NCBI RefSeq assembly: GCF_001571405.1
Contig: NZ_BCNX01000003.1
Span: 62,001 to 126,000 of the forward strand
Reading direction: 5' to 3'
Length of the DNA: 64,000 bases
From: Methanoculleus thermophilus
Lineage (GTDB): Archaea > Halobacteriota > Methanomicrobia > Methanomicrobiales > Methanoculleaceae
In this document: positions 49,848-58,761 of the stretch, in pieces
Layout: every line of letters begins with the position of its first letter
Position numbering within the stretch: position 1 is the first letter of the stretch
Notes under the pieces: model-generated
Told to the model about the DNA's origin: nothing
What the model saw: only the letters and a program-made list of their open reading frames with translations
The model's database searches: none
Made by a program: the position numbers and the translations under genes

Positions 49848-52800
49848 TTATGCGCTGATGGCAGCCAGTCTGCCCTCATCGCGCATGAACAGCCAGTAGC
49901 CCTCGGTTGGATTGAGTCTCTGGTTCTCACCCTGTGCTCCGGTCTGGTTGTTGATGAGCACCGAGCGATACATCTGGTTCTCCGCATCGAACCCGACGAC
50001 ATAGACCCAAGCGTCCTCCACTGATCCCAGGGCTTCATCCGCAGTTCGTGGTGTCATGTCAGAGTAGCCAATGGCATTCCAGCCTGAGCTGAGCGTCCTC
50101 ATGGCGGGCGCTCTCACCGGGTTGGTGCTGAGACTCAGTTCTATGGTTGTATCCTCGGTTGAATAGACCCAGTATCCAACAAGGACTTCCAGAGTCTCGT
50201 TCTCGCCCACCGGAGTGAAGCCGGTTGCCGGTTCAAATGTGTAGATCGGCCGCCCATCAGTCTCGACTTCACTGAAAACCTGTCCTACAGTGTCGTTGCC
50301 TACAGCAAGCTGTCTTGGGATGGAGATGAAATTCCAGCCCTCATAGAGTTCGAGGTCCATAGTCTCCCCGGTCGATGGGGTTGGCGTCGTCGGTGTTGGA
50401 GTGACGTTGACCGTCGGCGTCGGGGTCACATTGACTGTCGGTGTCGGTGTGACGTTGACTGTCGGCGTCGGAGTCACATTCACTGTCGGTGTTGGGGTGA
50501 CGTTGACTGTCGGCGTCGGGGTCACATTCACCGTCGGCGTCGGCGTGACGTTGACTGTCGGCGTCGGAGTCACATTCACTGTCGGTGTTGGGGTGACGTT
50601 GACCGTTGGTGTCGGAGTCACATTCACCGTCGGCGTCGGAGTGACGTTGACCGTCGGTGTCGGAGTGACGTTGACCGTCGGTGTCGGAGTCACATTGACC
50701 GTCGGTGTTGGTGTGACGTTGACCGTTGGTGTTGGGGTCACATTGACCGTCGGCGTCGGGGTTACATTCACCGTCGGTGTCGGAGTCACAGTCACTGTTG
50801 GTGTCGGCGTCGGCGTGGGTGTTGGGATTGTGACATCCGGCGGGATCAGGACACCGTCAATCACGTAGACATTGATGTTATTCGTGATCTGGATCTGGTT
50901 CTGGACGGTGAAGTTGTTGATGATCAGCTGACCGCCGTCTGTTATTGAAACGTTGACCCCTGATCCTTCAACAGTCGGCAGGGATATCTGGCCGTCGGTT
51001 GAGTTCTGGCACAGCATCACGAGTTCTTCGATCGTGTAGTCGCCCTGGATGACGTGATACTCGAGGATAGTGTTTAAGAGCGTGGTGTTGTTGAAGATGA
51101 GCGAGAGCGTCTCGTTGCCGAGTTCGTCAAACGCATCATTCGTCGGGGCGCATATGATGTAAGTTCTGTTCTCTTCAAGGCTCTGGTCGAGAGTGGAGTT
51201 GTTTACGACTTCGACGAAGGTCGTCAGATTCTCTTCATCAGCAAGCTCAGCGACGATCAATTCGGTGATATTCACCACCGGAGTCGGCGTCGGAGTCACA
51301 TTGACCGTCGGTGTCGGCGTGACGTTGACTGTCGGCGTCGGAGTCACATTGACCGTCGGTGTCGGCGTGACGTTGACTGTCGGCGTCGGAGTCACATTGA
51401 CCGTCGGCGTCGGCGTGACGTTGACTGTCGGCGTCGGAGTCACATTGACCGTCGGCGTTGGAGTGACGTTGACCGTCGGTGTCGGGGTCACATTGACCGT
51501 CGGCGTTGGAGTGACGTTGACCGTCGGTGTCGGGGTCACGTTCTCTTCGACCGTGACGTTCACCGTCTCAAAGACGAGCGGACTGAGCGGCGTGTGGTCG
51601 TTGTTGACCAGCTGGACCGAGAGGTTGTGCTCTCCCGGCGTCACGTTCTCCCAGGTGTGGGTGAGGTTCGCGGAGACGACGTAGCCGCCGGTCGGCGGGA
51701 TGGCCGGTTCGCTCTCATTCGTCGGTATCGGGGCGTCCAGGTAGTAGTGCAGGTGCCCCTCGCCCGGGGCGTTCGGCTGCCCGGTCGGCTCGACAAGCGT
51801 GAAGTTCGTGACATTCACGCTCACCGTGACGTTCCCGGTGGGGATGCTGGCGCCCTCCATGGGTTCAATGATGGTGACGTTCGCTTCGGCGGCCGGCGGG
51901 GTTGGCGTCACCGTCGGCGTCGGTGTGACGTTGACTGTCGGTGCCGGAGTCACGTTCACCGTCGGTGTCGGAGTCACATTGACCGTTGGTGCCGGAGTGA
52001 CATTCACAGTCGGTGTTGGAGTGACGTTGACTGTCGGTGCCGGTGTTACGTTCACCGTCGGGGTCGGAGTCACATTGACCGTTGGTGTCGGGGTGACGTT
52101 CACTGACGGCAGTCCCCCGGTCACGTTGAATGCCTGCTGGACAGGGCTCCCGTTCAGGAGGACCGGCACGTCAGGGCCCGGGAACTCGTGGACGCCAAGT
52201 ACTCCCTGGTCAAGGTGGAGCATGGCGTAGAGGACCGGCGTTGCCTCCTCGACATCAATTGCAATGGTCACGTTCTCGTTCACACCCGGACTGATCGGGC
52301 TGAAACCGATGACCGGCCCCGGGGTTCCGTTCTCGTCTGCGTGAATGTCCGCCCATCCGGGTCGATGAATCGTGGCAGTGTCAACGACCACCGTAGCGTT
52401 TTCAATCGACTGGTCGGAGATGTTGATCGCCGGTGTCACGTTCTCTGCTGGCGGTGGAATCCCCGTCGGTGTCGGTGTTACGTTGACCGTTGGTGTCGGG
52501 GTCACGTTCACTGTCGGTGTCGGAGTCACATTGACGGCTGCCCCGAGTACAGTCGCATTGACTATCAGCGTATACGAGGCGTTCTCTATGGTGTGGTTAA
52601 GAGGTCCGTAAGAGTAGATGATGCTGTCGCCGTCGGTCACGTTCGTCACTGCAGGTCCGGTTGTACCCCGTTCGTCATTTATCCAGTATGTCCAGTTATG
52701 CGGAGTGCCGTTCACAATCTCGTTAGAGATGTTCATAATCGACAGGATGCTGAGGTTTCCCTCTTGTGGAGGCAGATCTTCAACAACCTGATACTCGAAT

Positions 52801-53006
52801 GCACCAAGGTTTGAGGCTACGTCAAGGGCTCCAAGCACGCTAATCTGAGGCACCTCATACGTCTCGGTACTGTTAACCGGTGTAATGCTTACAATCTCAT
52901 CCGGGTTCAGTTCAACAGGCCCCTCCCCGATCAGCACTGCCGTGCTTGCGGCAGCGATTGATAGGAGAAGAACGATGCACAAACTGAACTCTACAGGTCT
53001 TCTCAT
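49848..53006 (-). CDS. Large secreted mosaic protein with fasciclin domain and NVTPTPTV repeats
   Basis: 1052 residues. Signal peptide (SLCIVLLLSIAAASTAV); a DUF4430-like domain (about 50-155, with WTYWINDERG and DGDSIIYSYG); three 8-residue repeats; a DUF7282-like domain (about 200-298, with GWADIHADENG and YAMLHLDQGVLGVHEFPG); eight repeats; a DUF4399-like beta-sandwich (EGHLHYYLDAP), nearly identical to that of the gene at 14558; about eleven repeats; a fasciclin domain (ITELIVAELADEENL to YVIDGVLIPPD); about seventeen repeats; and a C-terminal domain (LELYEGWNFISIPRQLA) that looks like the dockerin-free, WNFIS-type domain of archaeal surface proteins. No membrane anchor at the C-terminus, so retention must be by S-layer or glycan contact. 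Every repeat carries an N-V-T sequon, so the stalks are probably heavily glycosylated. Confidence 0.85.
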   Translation of the reverse strand: MRRPVEFSLCIVLLLSIAAASTAVLIGEGPVELNPDEIVSITPVNSTETYEVPQISVLGALDVASNLGAFEYQVVEDLPPQEGNLSILSIMNISNEIVNGTPHNWTYWINDERGTTGPAVTNVTDGDSIIYSYGPLNHTIENASYTLIVNATVLGAAVNVTPTPTVNVTPTPTVNVTPTPTGIPPPAENVTPAINISDQSIENATVVVDTATIHRPGWADIHADENGTPGPVIGFSPISPGVNENVTIAIDVEEATPVLYAMLHLDQGVLGVHEFPGPDVPVLLNGSPVQQAFNVTGGLPSVNVTPTPTVNVTPTPTVNVTPAPTVNVTPTPTVNVTPAPTVNVTPTPTVNVTPAPTVNVTPTPTVTPTPPAAEANVTIIEPMEGASIPTGNVTVSVNVTNFTLVEPTGQPNAPGEGHLHYYLDAPIPTNESEPAIPPTGGYVVSANLTHTWENVTPGEHNLSVQLVNNDHTPLSPLVFETVNVTVEENVTPTPTVNVTPTPTVNVTPTPTVNVTPTPTVNVTPTPTVNVTPTPTVNVTPTPTVNVTPTPTVNVTPTPTVNVTPTPTVNVTPTPTPVVNITELIVAELADEENLTTFVEVVNNSTLDQSLEENRTYIICAPTNDAFDELGNETLSLIFNNTTLLNTILEYHVIQGDYTIEELVMLCQNSTDGQISLPTVEGSGVNVSITDGGQLIINNFTVQNQIQITNNINVYVIDGVLIPPDVTIPTPTPTPTPTVTVTPTPTVNVTPTPTVNVTPTPTVNVTPTPTVNVTPTPTVNVTPTPTVNVTPTPTVNVTPTPTVNVTPTPTVNVTPTPTVNVTPTPTVNVTPTPTVNVTPTPTVNVTPTPTVNVTPTPTVNVTPTPTVNVTPTPTTPTPSTGETMDLELYEGWNFISIPRQLAVGNDTVGQVFSEVETDGRPIYTFEPATGFTPVGENETLEVLVGYWVYSTEDTTIELSLSTNPVRAPAMRTLSSGWNAIGYSDMTPRTADEALGSVEDAWVYVVGFDAENQMYRSVLINNQTGAQGENQRLNPTEGYWLFMRDEGRLAAISA
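50395..50810 (-). repeat. Array of about 17 24-bp repeats (NVTPTPTV)
   Basis: Minisatellite in the reading frame. The unit is 24 bases, encoding NVTPTPTV with silent drift at third positions; a V instead of N occurs once at the distal end. It separates the fasciclin domain from the C-terminal domain. Confidence 0.85.
51275..51545 (-). repeat. Array of about 11 24-bp repeats (NVTPTPTV)
   Basis: Same unit as the other arrays, between the DUF4399-like and fasciclin domains. Pairs of units alternate in third-position bases, showing a 48-bp higher-order period, a sign of expansion by multi-unit steps. Confidence 0.85.
51895..52105 (-). repeat. Array of about 8 24-bp repeats, alternating PTPT/PAPT
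   Basis: The units alternate NVTPTPTV and NVTPAPTV, so the array grew as a 48-bp dimer. It links the DUF7282-like and DUF4399-like domains. A further three-unit array is at about 52470-52545. Confidence 0.8.
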
Positions 53007-53014
53007 GCATATCC

Positions 53015-53032
53015 CCCCTTGCGGCCAAGGGG
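53015..53032 (-). promoter_or_regulatory. Inverted repeat at the leader of the large fasciclin gene
   Basis: CCCCTTG and CAAGGGG, separated by four bases, are exact reverse complements and include most of the GGGGGG ribosome-site tract that precedes the ATG at 53006. A TATA-like TTTTTATATTACA at 53041-53053 places the transcription start near the dyad. It could hide the ribosome site in RNA or bind a regulator at the start site. Confidence 0.5.
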
Positions 53033-53390
53033 ATAATCGTTGTAATATAAAAATATTGTCATAAAAATTTTTTAGTGGATATTAGGTCAAATAAAGGTTT
53101 GATCAGAGGCATTTCTACATCCTCATTCATCATGAACAGACACATCAACGGCTGGTCCCCAGCCGTCGTAAAAGCGGACGGCATGTTCTTTTGAGGCATG
53201 GGGTTCCGCTTGCAATCCTCGATGACCCGGCTTGCCTCTTACCCCGGCGCAGTTGACGGTTCCGGGTGCCATAGTGGAGCAACTTGCAGTCTGTGCAATA
53301 ATATCCCCAAAAAAAGAGTAGTTAAGAGAATAATCCGCCTCTTCAGTACCCGGAACCGATACTTGCTGCCATCCCTCCTGGCCGTTTACG

Positions 53391-54116
53391 TCATTGCACG
53401 ACTCCCACCAGAGGCTGACTCTCAGTCATCGTCTCTGTCGGGATCGGCGTCATGGTCTGATTTTCGGCTGCTGTCAGGTTCAGGGCCGGAGGCACCAGGA
53501 CCCGGTCGATGATATGAATCACACCATTGGTTGTGTTGATGTCCATGATGGTGATGGTTGCATTCTCAACCATGACTTCGCCGTCGCTGGTGGTGACGTT
53601 TAAGGTCTCACCGGAAAGCGTGTTGAGCGTCGTCATGTTCCCGGCCTCTTCACCACCGAGGAGTCCGCTGATGATCTCGATGACGCCGCCGTCAGACTGG
53701 CCTCCTGTCTGGTTCTGGCTCATGTTGGTGAGGTTCGCTGCGGTGTACTCGCCCTCAATAACGTGGTACTGGAGCAGTATAGTCAGGTTCCCGGGTTCGT
53801 TCATGAGCTGGGTGACGGTATCATTGCCGAGCGCAATGAACGCTTCATTGCTTGGAGCAAAGACCGTGTACGGTCCCGTCGTATTCAGGGTGTCAGAGAG
53901 CCCGGCCGTATCGATTGCTTCGGCCAGCGTTGTCAAATTCCGGTCTTGATTGATGTACTCGACAATCGTCACATTTTCTGTCAGATTGACCGGTTGCCCG
54001 GTCTGGCCCACGGGTGTCATCGTTGCATTCTCGTCCCCCACCACTGCCGCCGTCACACCAAGCGGCATTGCCAGAAAGACGAGGATGCAGATGCACAGAG
54101 TCATCCATTGTCTCAT
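53391..54116 (-). CDS. Secreted fasciclin-domain protein
   Basis: 241 residues from the ATG at 54116. Signal peptide (MTLCICILVFLAMPLGVTAA), then a Thr/Asn-rich stretch, and one FAS1 domain (about 50-215): TIVEYINQDRNLTTLAEAID, the FAPSNEAFIALG motif, LLQYHVIEGEY, and the final VIHIIDRVLVPP. The tail is low-complexity. Fasciclin domains mediate adhesion between cells or to polysaccharides. It has many N-x-T/S sequons. No membrane anchor is seen. A second ATG at 54125 is in frame but lies inside the inverted repeat and the ribosome site. It precedes the other fasciclin gene on the same strand with separate promoters. Confidence 0.88.
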   Translation of the reverse strand: MRQWMTLCICILVFLAMPLGVTAAVVGDENATMTPVGQTGQPVNLTENVTIVEYINQDRNLTTLAEAIDTAGLSDTLNTTGPYTVFAPSNEAFIALGNDTVTQLMNEPGNLTILLQYHVIEGEYTAANLTNMSQNQTGGQSDGGVIEIISGLLGGEEAGNMTTLNTLSGETLNVTTSDGEVMVENATITIMDINTTNGVIHIIDRVLVPPALNLTAAENQTMTPIPTETMTESQPLVGVVQ

Positions 54117-54118
54117 TC

Positions 54119-54150
54119 TATCCATCCCCCCTTGGGAGGGGGGATGGATA
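54119..54150 (-). promoter_or_regulatory. Perfect 13-bp inverted repeat over the start region of the fasciclin gene
   Basis: TATCCATCCCCCC (54119-54131) and GGGGGGATGGATA (54138-54150) are exact reverse complements with a 6-base spacer. One arm contains the G6 ribosome site and the in-frame ATG at 54125. TATA-like TTTATATAA (54160-54168) lies just upstream, so the transcription start should fall in or at the edge of the dyad. Confidence 0.65.
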
Positions 54151-54307
54151 CGTATTCAATTATATAAATCTTATTTATGGTTGTGACCGGGTCTTGGTGA
54201 TAGATCCGGTGACCGGGGCAATCTTCTCACTCCAGCTGCTAGGGAGATGAGCGGCCAATATCGACTCGTATTCCAGGAATCATTGCATCCGTTGGGATAT
54301 AAGAGGC

Positions 54308-55738
54308 TTAGAGGCGTATCAGGACAGTCTTCTCCTCTGTGTACTCCTCGAGCGCCCGGCTGCCGTTCTCTCTGCCTATGCCGCTTGATTTCATCCCTCC
54401 AAACGGCACCTCCGGCGGAATCCGAAGATGCTGGTTGACCCAGACAATTCCCGCCTCGAGGCTTTCCGTCGCCCGGGCGATCACATCCGCGCTCCGGGTC
54501 CATACTGAGGCCCCGAGGCCGTAACGGCTATTGTTTGCGAGATCAATCGCCTCATCGAGGCCCGAGACGGTCGCTATCGGGAGCACCGGGCCAAAGACCT
54601 CCTCCGAGAAGAGGATTGAGTCATAGGGGACATCGGTTACAAGCGTCGGCAGGAAGAAGAACCCTCGTTTGTATGCTTCACCCTCAGGAGTCCGCCCTCC
54701 CGTGATGATCGTTCCCTCGTCCTGTTCCCGGGCGGTATCGACCTGGGTGACGACCCGCATGAAACCTGCCCGGTTGTTCAGCGGTCCCATGCTGACGCCG
54801 CGATCCAATCCGTTCCCGACGACGATCTCCTCGACCCTCGATTTTAAGTGTCGGATGAATTCATCCGCGATAGAATCAAAGAGATAGAGTCTTTTGACTG
54901 CCGTGCAGACCTGACCGCAGTTGTAGAATCGACCCCGGATGACCCCCTCAACCGCCATCCCGATATCGGCATCATCCGCAACGATCATGGGATCGCTTCC
55001 TCCGAGTTCCAGTGTGAGGTGCTTCATTGTCGGTGCGGCGTCCATGGCGACCTGCCTTCCTGTCCCGACTTCGCCGGTGAATGAGACCTTCCGAATGCCC
55101 GGGTTCCTCGCAATCTCGCGGCCGACGGTCTCTCCCGGGCCGGTGACGATGTTCAAGACGCCGGGAGGAAGCCCTGCCTCTTCGAGGATCTCTGCGAGCC
55201 GTATACAGGTCAGCGGGGCAGTGCGGGCAGGCTTCAGGACCATGGTGTTCCCTGCCGTCAGAGCCGCCCCGATCTTCCAGCCCATGATGATCGCCGGCAT
55301 ATTCCAGGGAATAATGGCACCACAGATGCCGAGCGGACGTCTCTGGACTGCAGCGTGGCCGTAGCCCCGGATCTTTAAGTACTCTCCCTGTTCCCTCGCA
55401 GAGAGGGCGTGGTAGTATTCAAGAATATTTGCAAATCCGTTGATCTCATCAACCGCTTCGCGGATGGGCTTTCCCTGTTCGGTGGTGAGAAGCGTCCCAA
55501 GTTCGGTGTTCCGGCGGCGAACCTCCGTTGCAGCAAAGAGGAGGATTTTTGAGCGAACCCGTGGATCTTTCGTCGACCAGTCCGCGAATGCCTCCCCGGC
55601 GGCCTCTACAGCAGCCCTGACGTCGTCCTCGTTACCGAACGGCACCTCCTCGATCAGATCCCCCGTAGCTGGATTACGCACCTCAAAGACCTTTCCGGAG
55701 GCTGCGTCACACCACTCACCGTTGATCAGCATCTTCAT
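54308..55738 (-). CDS. NAD(P)-dependent aldehyde dehydrogenase
   Basis: 476 residues. Canonical ALDH: cofactor-binding PWNMPAIIMGWKIGAALTAGN and LKPARTAPLT, the catalytic glutamate in LELGGSDPMIV, the catalytic cysteine in FYNCGQVCTAVKR, and GGMKSSGIGRENG near the C-terminus. The length and the CTAVKR version fit the succinate-semialdehyde/lactaldehyde branch rather than the CoA-acylating one. Lactaldehyde oxidation for F420 side-chain synthesis is one possible role in a methanogen; others include detoxifying aldehydes. It is near the MFS transporter, with no close coupling (40 bases), so joint function is uncertain. Confidence 0.92.
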   Translation of the reverse strand: MKMLINGEWCDAASGKVFEVRNPATGDLIEEVPFGNEDDVRAAVEAAGEAFADWSTKDPRVRSKILLFAATEVRRRNTELGTLLTTEQGKPIREAVDEINGFANILEYYHALSAREQGEYLKIRGYGHAAVQRRPLGICGAIIPWNMPAIIMGWKIGAALTAGNTMVLKPARTAPLTCIRLAEILEEAGLPPGVLNIVTGPGETVGREIARNPGIRKVSFTGEVGTGRQVAMDAAPTMKHLTLELGGSDPMIVADDADIGMAVEGVIRGRFYNCGQVCTAVKRLYLFDSIADEFIRHLKSRVEEIVVGNGLDRGVSMGPLNNRAGFMRVVTQVDTAREQDEGTIITGGRTPEGEAYKRGFFFLPTLVTDVPYDSILFSEEVFGPVLPIATVSGLDEAIDLANNSRYGLGASVWTRSADVIARATESLEAGIVWVNQHLRIPPEVPFGGMKSSGIGRENGSRALEEYTEEKTVLIRL

Positions 55739-55778
55739 GGATGATCGTTATGACCGGGGTGGTAATATGTGCTCTGGG

Positions 55779-56846
55779 TCACCCACGGAACTCACACCGG
55801 CACCTGCCGATAGGGATGGCCATCATCGCCGACATCCCCGCAAGAAGGAGAAATGCGGGCAAGAATCCGATCTCTCCTGCGACCAGCCCGGCAAGGGCGG
55901 GAAGGACTGTAAACCCTGCGTATGCGGAGGTGTTGAAGAGCCCGGTCATCACACCCTGCTGGATCTTCGTCTCTGCGAGGAACGCAAGGATTGCGACAAT
56001 GATCACCCCTGTAAGGGCGCCGATGATTGGAAAGGCATAGGGGGTTACGTAACTTGCCCCGACCGCCCCGGCCATAAGGAGCGAGGAGATCCGGATGGTC
56101 GGAGCGGGACGGAAGGTGATACGGGGCGCGATGAGCACGGCAACGACGGTCGCAACGTTGATCGTTGCAAGCTGCAGGGCAAGAAGCGACGAATCGTTTC
56201 CGCTATACTCCGGGTAGATGGCTGCCACTGCCCCGGTCATCCCCACCAGGACGACTGTTGCCGCAAAGAGCCAGAAGTAGTTTCTGACGATCCCGGCAAG
56301 ATCCGCTCTTGCGAACGTTTCGAGTTTGCTCTCCCTGATTGCGACGCTCGTCGCAAGCGCGGGGATGGAAAGTATCGTAAAGAGGGCTATCCCCGCGAGG
56401 TGGTTATCGAGCGTCGAATCGAGCCAGCCTGTCGCGAGGAGCCCCATGACCAGGCCGAGGTTCTGGGCCGCGACGACGTACCCGCTGATCCGCCCGGATG
56501 ACGGGTGCGAATTCGCCCACGCGAGTGCCGCTGAGAAGAAGAGGCCGGCCCCGATCCCCTCGATTCCCCGGAAGATGAGGAGGGGAAGGCCAGAGGGGAA
56601 GAGCAGGATGAGGACCCCGCTTGCGAGGGTCAGGAGAAGGCCGGCACGGATGAGCGGGACACGGCCGATCCGGTCGCTCGCTATCCCCGCCGGCAACACC
56701 GAGATGAATGTGCCCAGAAAGTATGCGGCGTAGACCGCACTCTGGGCTGCCGCCCCATCCGCGAAATCCGGGAGCACGGGAACGACGGCGTTTGATAACG
56801 CCATCACCACGAATATCCCGAGAAGGATGGGGAGGCTCCGCAGCAT
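55779..56846 (-). CDS. MFS-family transporter
   Basis: 355 residues, rather short for MFS, with about ten to eleven hydrophobic helices. The MFS signature between helices 2 and 3 is seen as AGIASDRIGRVPLIRAG, which is the standard gate loop. Helix 1 begins LPILLGIFVVMALSNAV. The pattern of the second half repeats the first loosely. Substrate unknown; members of this size in archaea are often drug or metabolite exporters. It starts 3 bases after the end of aCPSF1 on the same strand and may be co-transcribed with it, with the aldehyde dehydrogenase following. Confidence 0.88.
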   Translation of the reverse strand: MLRSLPILLGIFVVMALSNAVVPVLPDFADGAAAQSAVYAAYFLGTFISVLPAGIASDRIGRVPLIRAGLLLTLASGVLILLFPSGLPLLIFRGIEGIGAGLFFSAALAWANSHPSSGRISGYVVAAQNLGLVMGLLATGWLDSTLDNHLAGIALFTILSIPALATSVAIRESKLETFARADLAGIVRNYFWLFAATVVLVGMTGAVAAIYPEYSGNDSSLLALQLATINVATVVAVLIAPRITFRPAPTIRISSLLMAGAVGASYVTPYAFPIIGALTGVIIVAILAFLAETKIQQGVMTGLFNTSAYAGFTVLPALAGLVAGEIGFLPAFLLLAGMSAMMAIPIGRCRCEFRG

Positions 56847-56848
56847 AC

Positions 56849-58741
56849 CTAGATCATGCGGTAGGTCTCGAGATTCATGGGAGAGTGCGTCTCGATGCGG
56901 TGCCGCTTATATATGGAACTTGCAAGGTCGATTGTCTTATTCTCATCACCATGGATGGTGAAGATCTTCTCCGGCCGGGGCTGGAGGTGAGCAACGTAGT
57001 TCATCAACTGCTTGCGGTCAGAATGGCCTGAGAATCCGTCGACCGTCGCGATCTCAAGATTGATCACGATCGTCTCACGCCATCCGAGCGGGATCTCGCG
57101 CCAACCTTTCTGGATCCGCCGCCCGAGCGTCCCCTCTGCCTGATAGCCGACGAAGATGAGCGAGTTGCGCTCGTCGGGACCGAGAGCCTTGAGATACTCC
57201 ATCACCGGACCACCGTTGAGCATACCGCTCGTCGTGATGATGACGCAGGGGTCGCCTGAGATCACCTTCTCGCGGAGATCCGGCGAATCGACCTGGACGA
57301 AGGCCTCGGAGAGGAAGGGGTTCATACCCTCGCGGAAGATCTGGTTTCGAAGGTCGCTATTCAGATACTCCGGATAGGTCGTGTGGATCGCCGTCGCTTC
57401 CTTGATCATACCGTCGAGGTAGATCTTCACTGCCGGCATCTTCTCTCGCCGGATCCCCTCTTCGAGGGCAAGCATGACCTCCTGCGACCGGCCGACGGCG
57501 AACGCGGGGATGATCACCTTCCCGCCGCGCGTGATCGTCGTCGAGATCATCTCGTAGAGTTTCTCTTCCGCCTCCTTCCTCTGCGGCTGGATATCGTTCG
57601 CTCCGCCGTAGGTGCTCTCCATGAAGAGGGCTTCAAGCCGGGGGAAGGACGATACCGCGGGAGAGAAGAGCCTCGTCTTCTGGTAGTTGAAATCCCCGGT
57701 GAATGCAATGTTGTAGAGCCCATCGCCGATGTGGAAGTGCGCGATTGCCGACCCGAGGATATGCCCCGCGTTGTGGAAGGTGAGCTTGACATCGGGAGCG
57801 ATGTCCGTCACACTGCCGTAATTGAGAGTGATGGAGTGCTTTATGTAGGTTTTTACCTCGTTTGAGGTGTAGGGGATCTTATCCGTCTCTTTCCGGATAA
57901 CATCGAGGTAGTCGAGCTGGAGCATCGCCGAGAGGTCCCTCGTCGGAGGGGTGGAGTACACCGGCCCCTCGTAGCCATACTTAAAGAGGAGGGGGACGAG
58001 AGCACAGTGGTCGAGATGTGCGTGAGTAAGGACGACCGCATCGAGCGTGTCGAGGGGGTAGATCTCGGGCACGTAAAGGTACGGCGTCCCGTTCGCGGTG
58101 CTCCCTGGCTTCTCGCCGCAGTCCACCAGGATCTTGCTCTCCGGCGTTGATATAAGGAACGCAGCACGGCCGACCTCACGGCAGCACCCGAGCGTGGTAA
58201 CCCGCAGCCACTGGTCTTTGCTTGTGACCTCCCGGTGGATGCGGCGGCCGATCGCCCGCAGGAATGCCTTGCGCTCGTCCTTCACCGACCGCAGATAGGT
58301 GCGGATCTGCTTCACCGTCGCGCTCTCGATTGGCGGCGTTCGGACTACCTTCGGCGTCCAGCCGATCTGCTTTGTGATCTCCCGGAGGGTTATGCCGTTC
58401 TTGCCGATGACTACCCCGGGCTTTTCTGCCTCGATCAGGACTTCGCCCGTCTCCGGGTCGAAGAAGAGATCTGTGATCCCGGCGCTTTCTGGAACAACAG
58501 CCCGGATCTCCTGGGCCGCCCGTTCAGGGTCTTCGAGAATATTCGGGCGCACGACGATGCGCTTGCGCAGGTCTCGCGCCAATATTTTTATAAGATCTGC
58601 CTGGTCGGCAAACAGTTTCGGGTCGTCGGTGTAGATTACAAGTTCAGGGCCTTCAAACTCAACATCTGAGACTGTGATCCCGCTGGGAACGATCTTGTTG
58701 ATCTGCTCCTTAAGTTCCTGAAGTTTCTCTTCAATCACCAT
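56849..58741 (-). CDS. Archaeal CPSF-type beta-CASP ribonuclease (aCPSF1)
   Basis: 630 residues. Two N-terminal KH domains (about 1-145; KPGVVIGKNGITLREI is the GxxG loop), then the metallo-beta-lactamase domain with LTHAHLDHCALVP and the beta-CASP insert (HILGSAIAHFHIGDG, FMESTYGG), ending with GFSGHSDRKQLMNYV and IHGDENKT. The ligand set for two zinc ions is intact. In methanogens aCPSF1 is a general transcription terminator that cuts RNA 3' ends after U-rich tracts. The many T runs behind genes in this window fit that enzyme. Essential and broadly conserved; it follows psmB by 20 bases. Confidence 0.95.
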   Translation of the reverse strand: MVIEEKLQELKEQINKIVPSGITVSDVEFEGPELVIYTDDPKLFADQADLIKILARDLRKRIVVRPNILEDPERAAQEIRAVVPESAGITDLFFDPETGEVLIEAEKPGVVIGKNGITLREITKQIGWTPKVVRTPPIESATVKQIRTYLRSVKDERKAFLRAIGRRIHREVTSKDQWLRVTTLGCCREVGRAAFLISTPESKILVDCGEKPGSTANGTPYLYVPEIYPLDTLDAVVLTHAHLDHCALVPLLFKYGYEGPVYSTPPTRDLSAMLQLDYLDVIRKETDKIPYTSNEVKTYIKHSITLNYGSVTDIAPDVKLTFHNAGHILGSAIAHFHIGDGLYNIAFTGDFNYQKTRLFSPAVSSFPRLEALFMESTYGGANDIQPQRKEAEEKLYEMISTTITRGGKVIIPAFAVGRSQEVMLALEEGIRREKMPAVKIYLDGMIKEATAIHTTYPEYLNSDLRNQIFREGMNPFLSEAFVQVDSPDLREKVISGDPCVIITTSGMLNGGPVMEYLKALGPDERNSLIFVGYQAEGTLGRRIQKGWREIPLGWRETIVINLEIATVDGFSGHSDRKQLMNYVAHLQPRPEKIFTIHGDENKTIDLASSIYKRHRIETHSPMNLETYRMI

Positions 58742-58761
58742 TAAAATCGTCCTAAAAAATG

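Noticed and set aside
50401-51684. Plus-strand frames reading TLTVGVGV repeats
   Set aside because: They are the antisense of the NVTPTPTV arrays. The 24-bp unit leaves both strands open, but only the minus strand has domains, a signal peptide and a start.
50395-52545. A CRISPR array, because of regularly spaced repeats
   Set aside because: The period is a continuous 24 bases with no unique spacers, and it is in frame with a surface protein. No cas genes are in the window.
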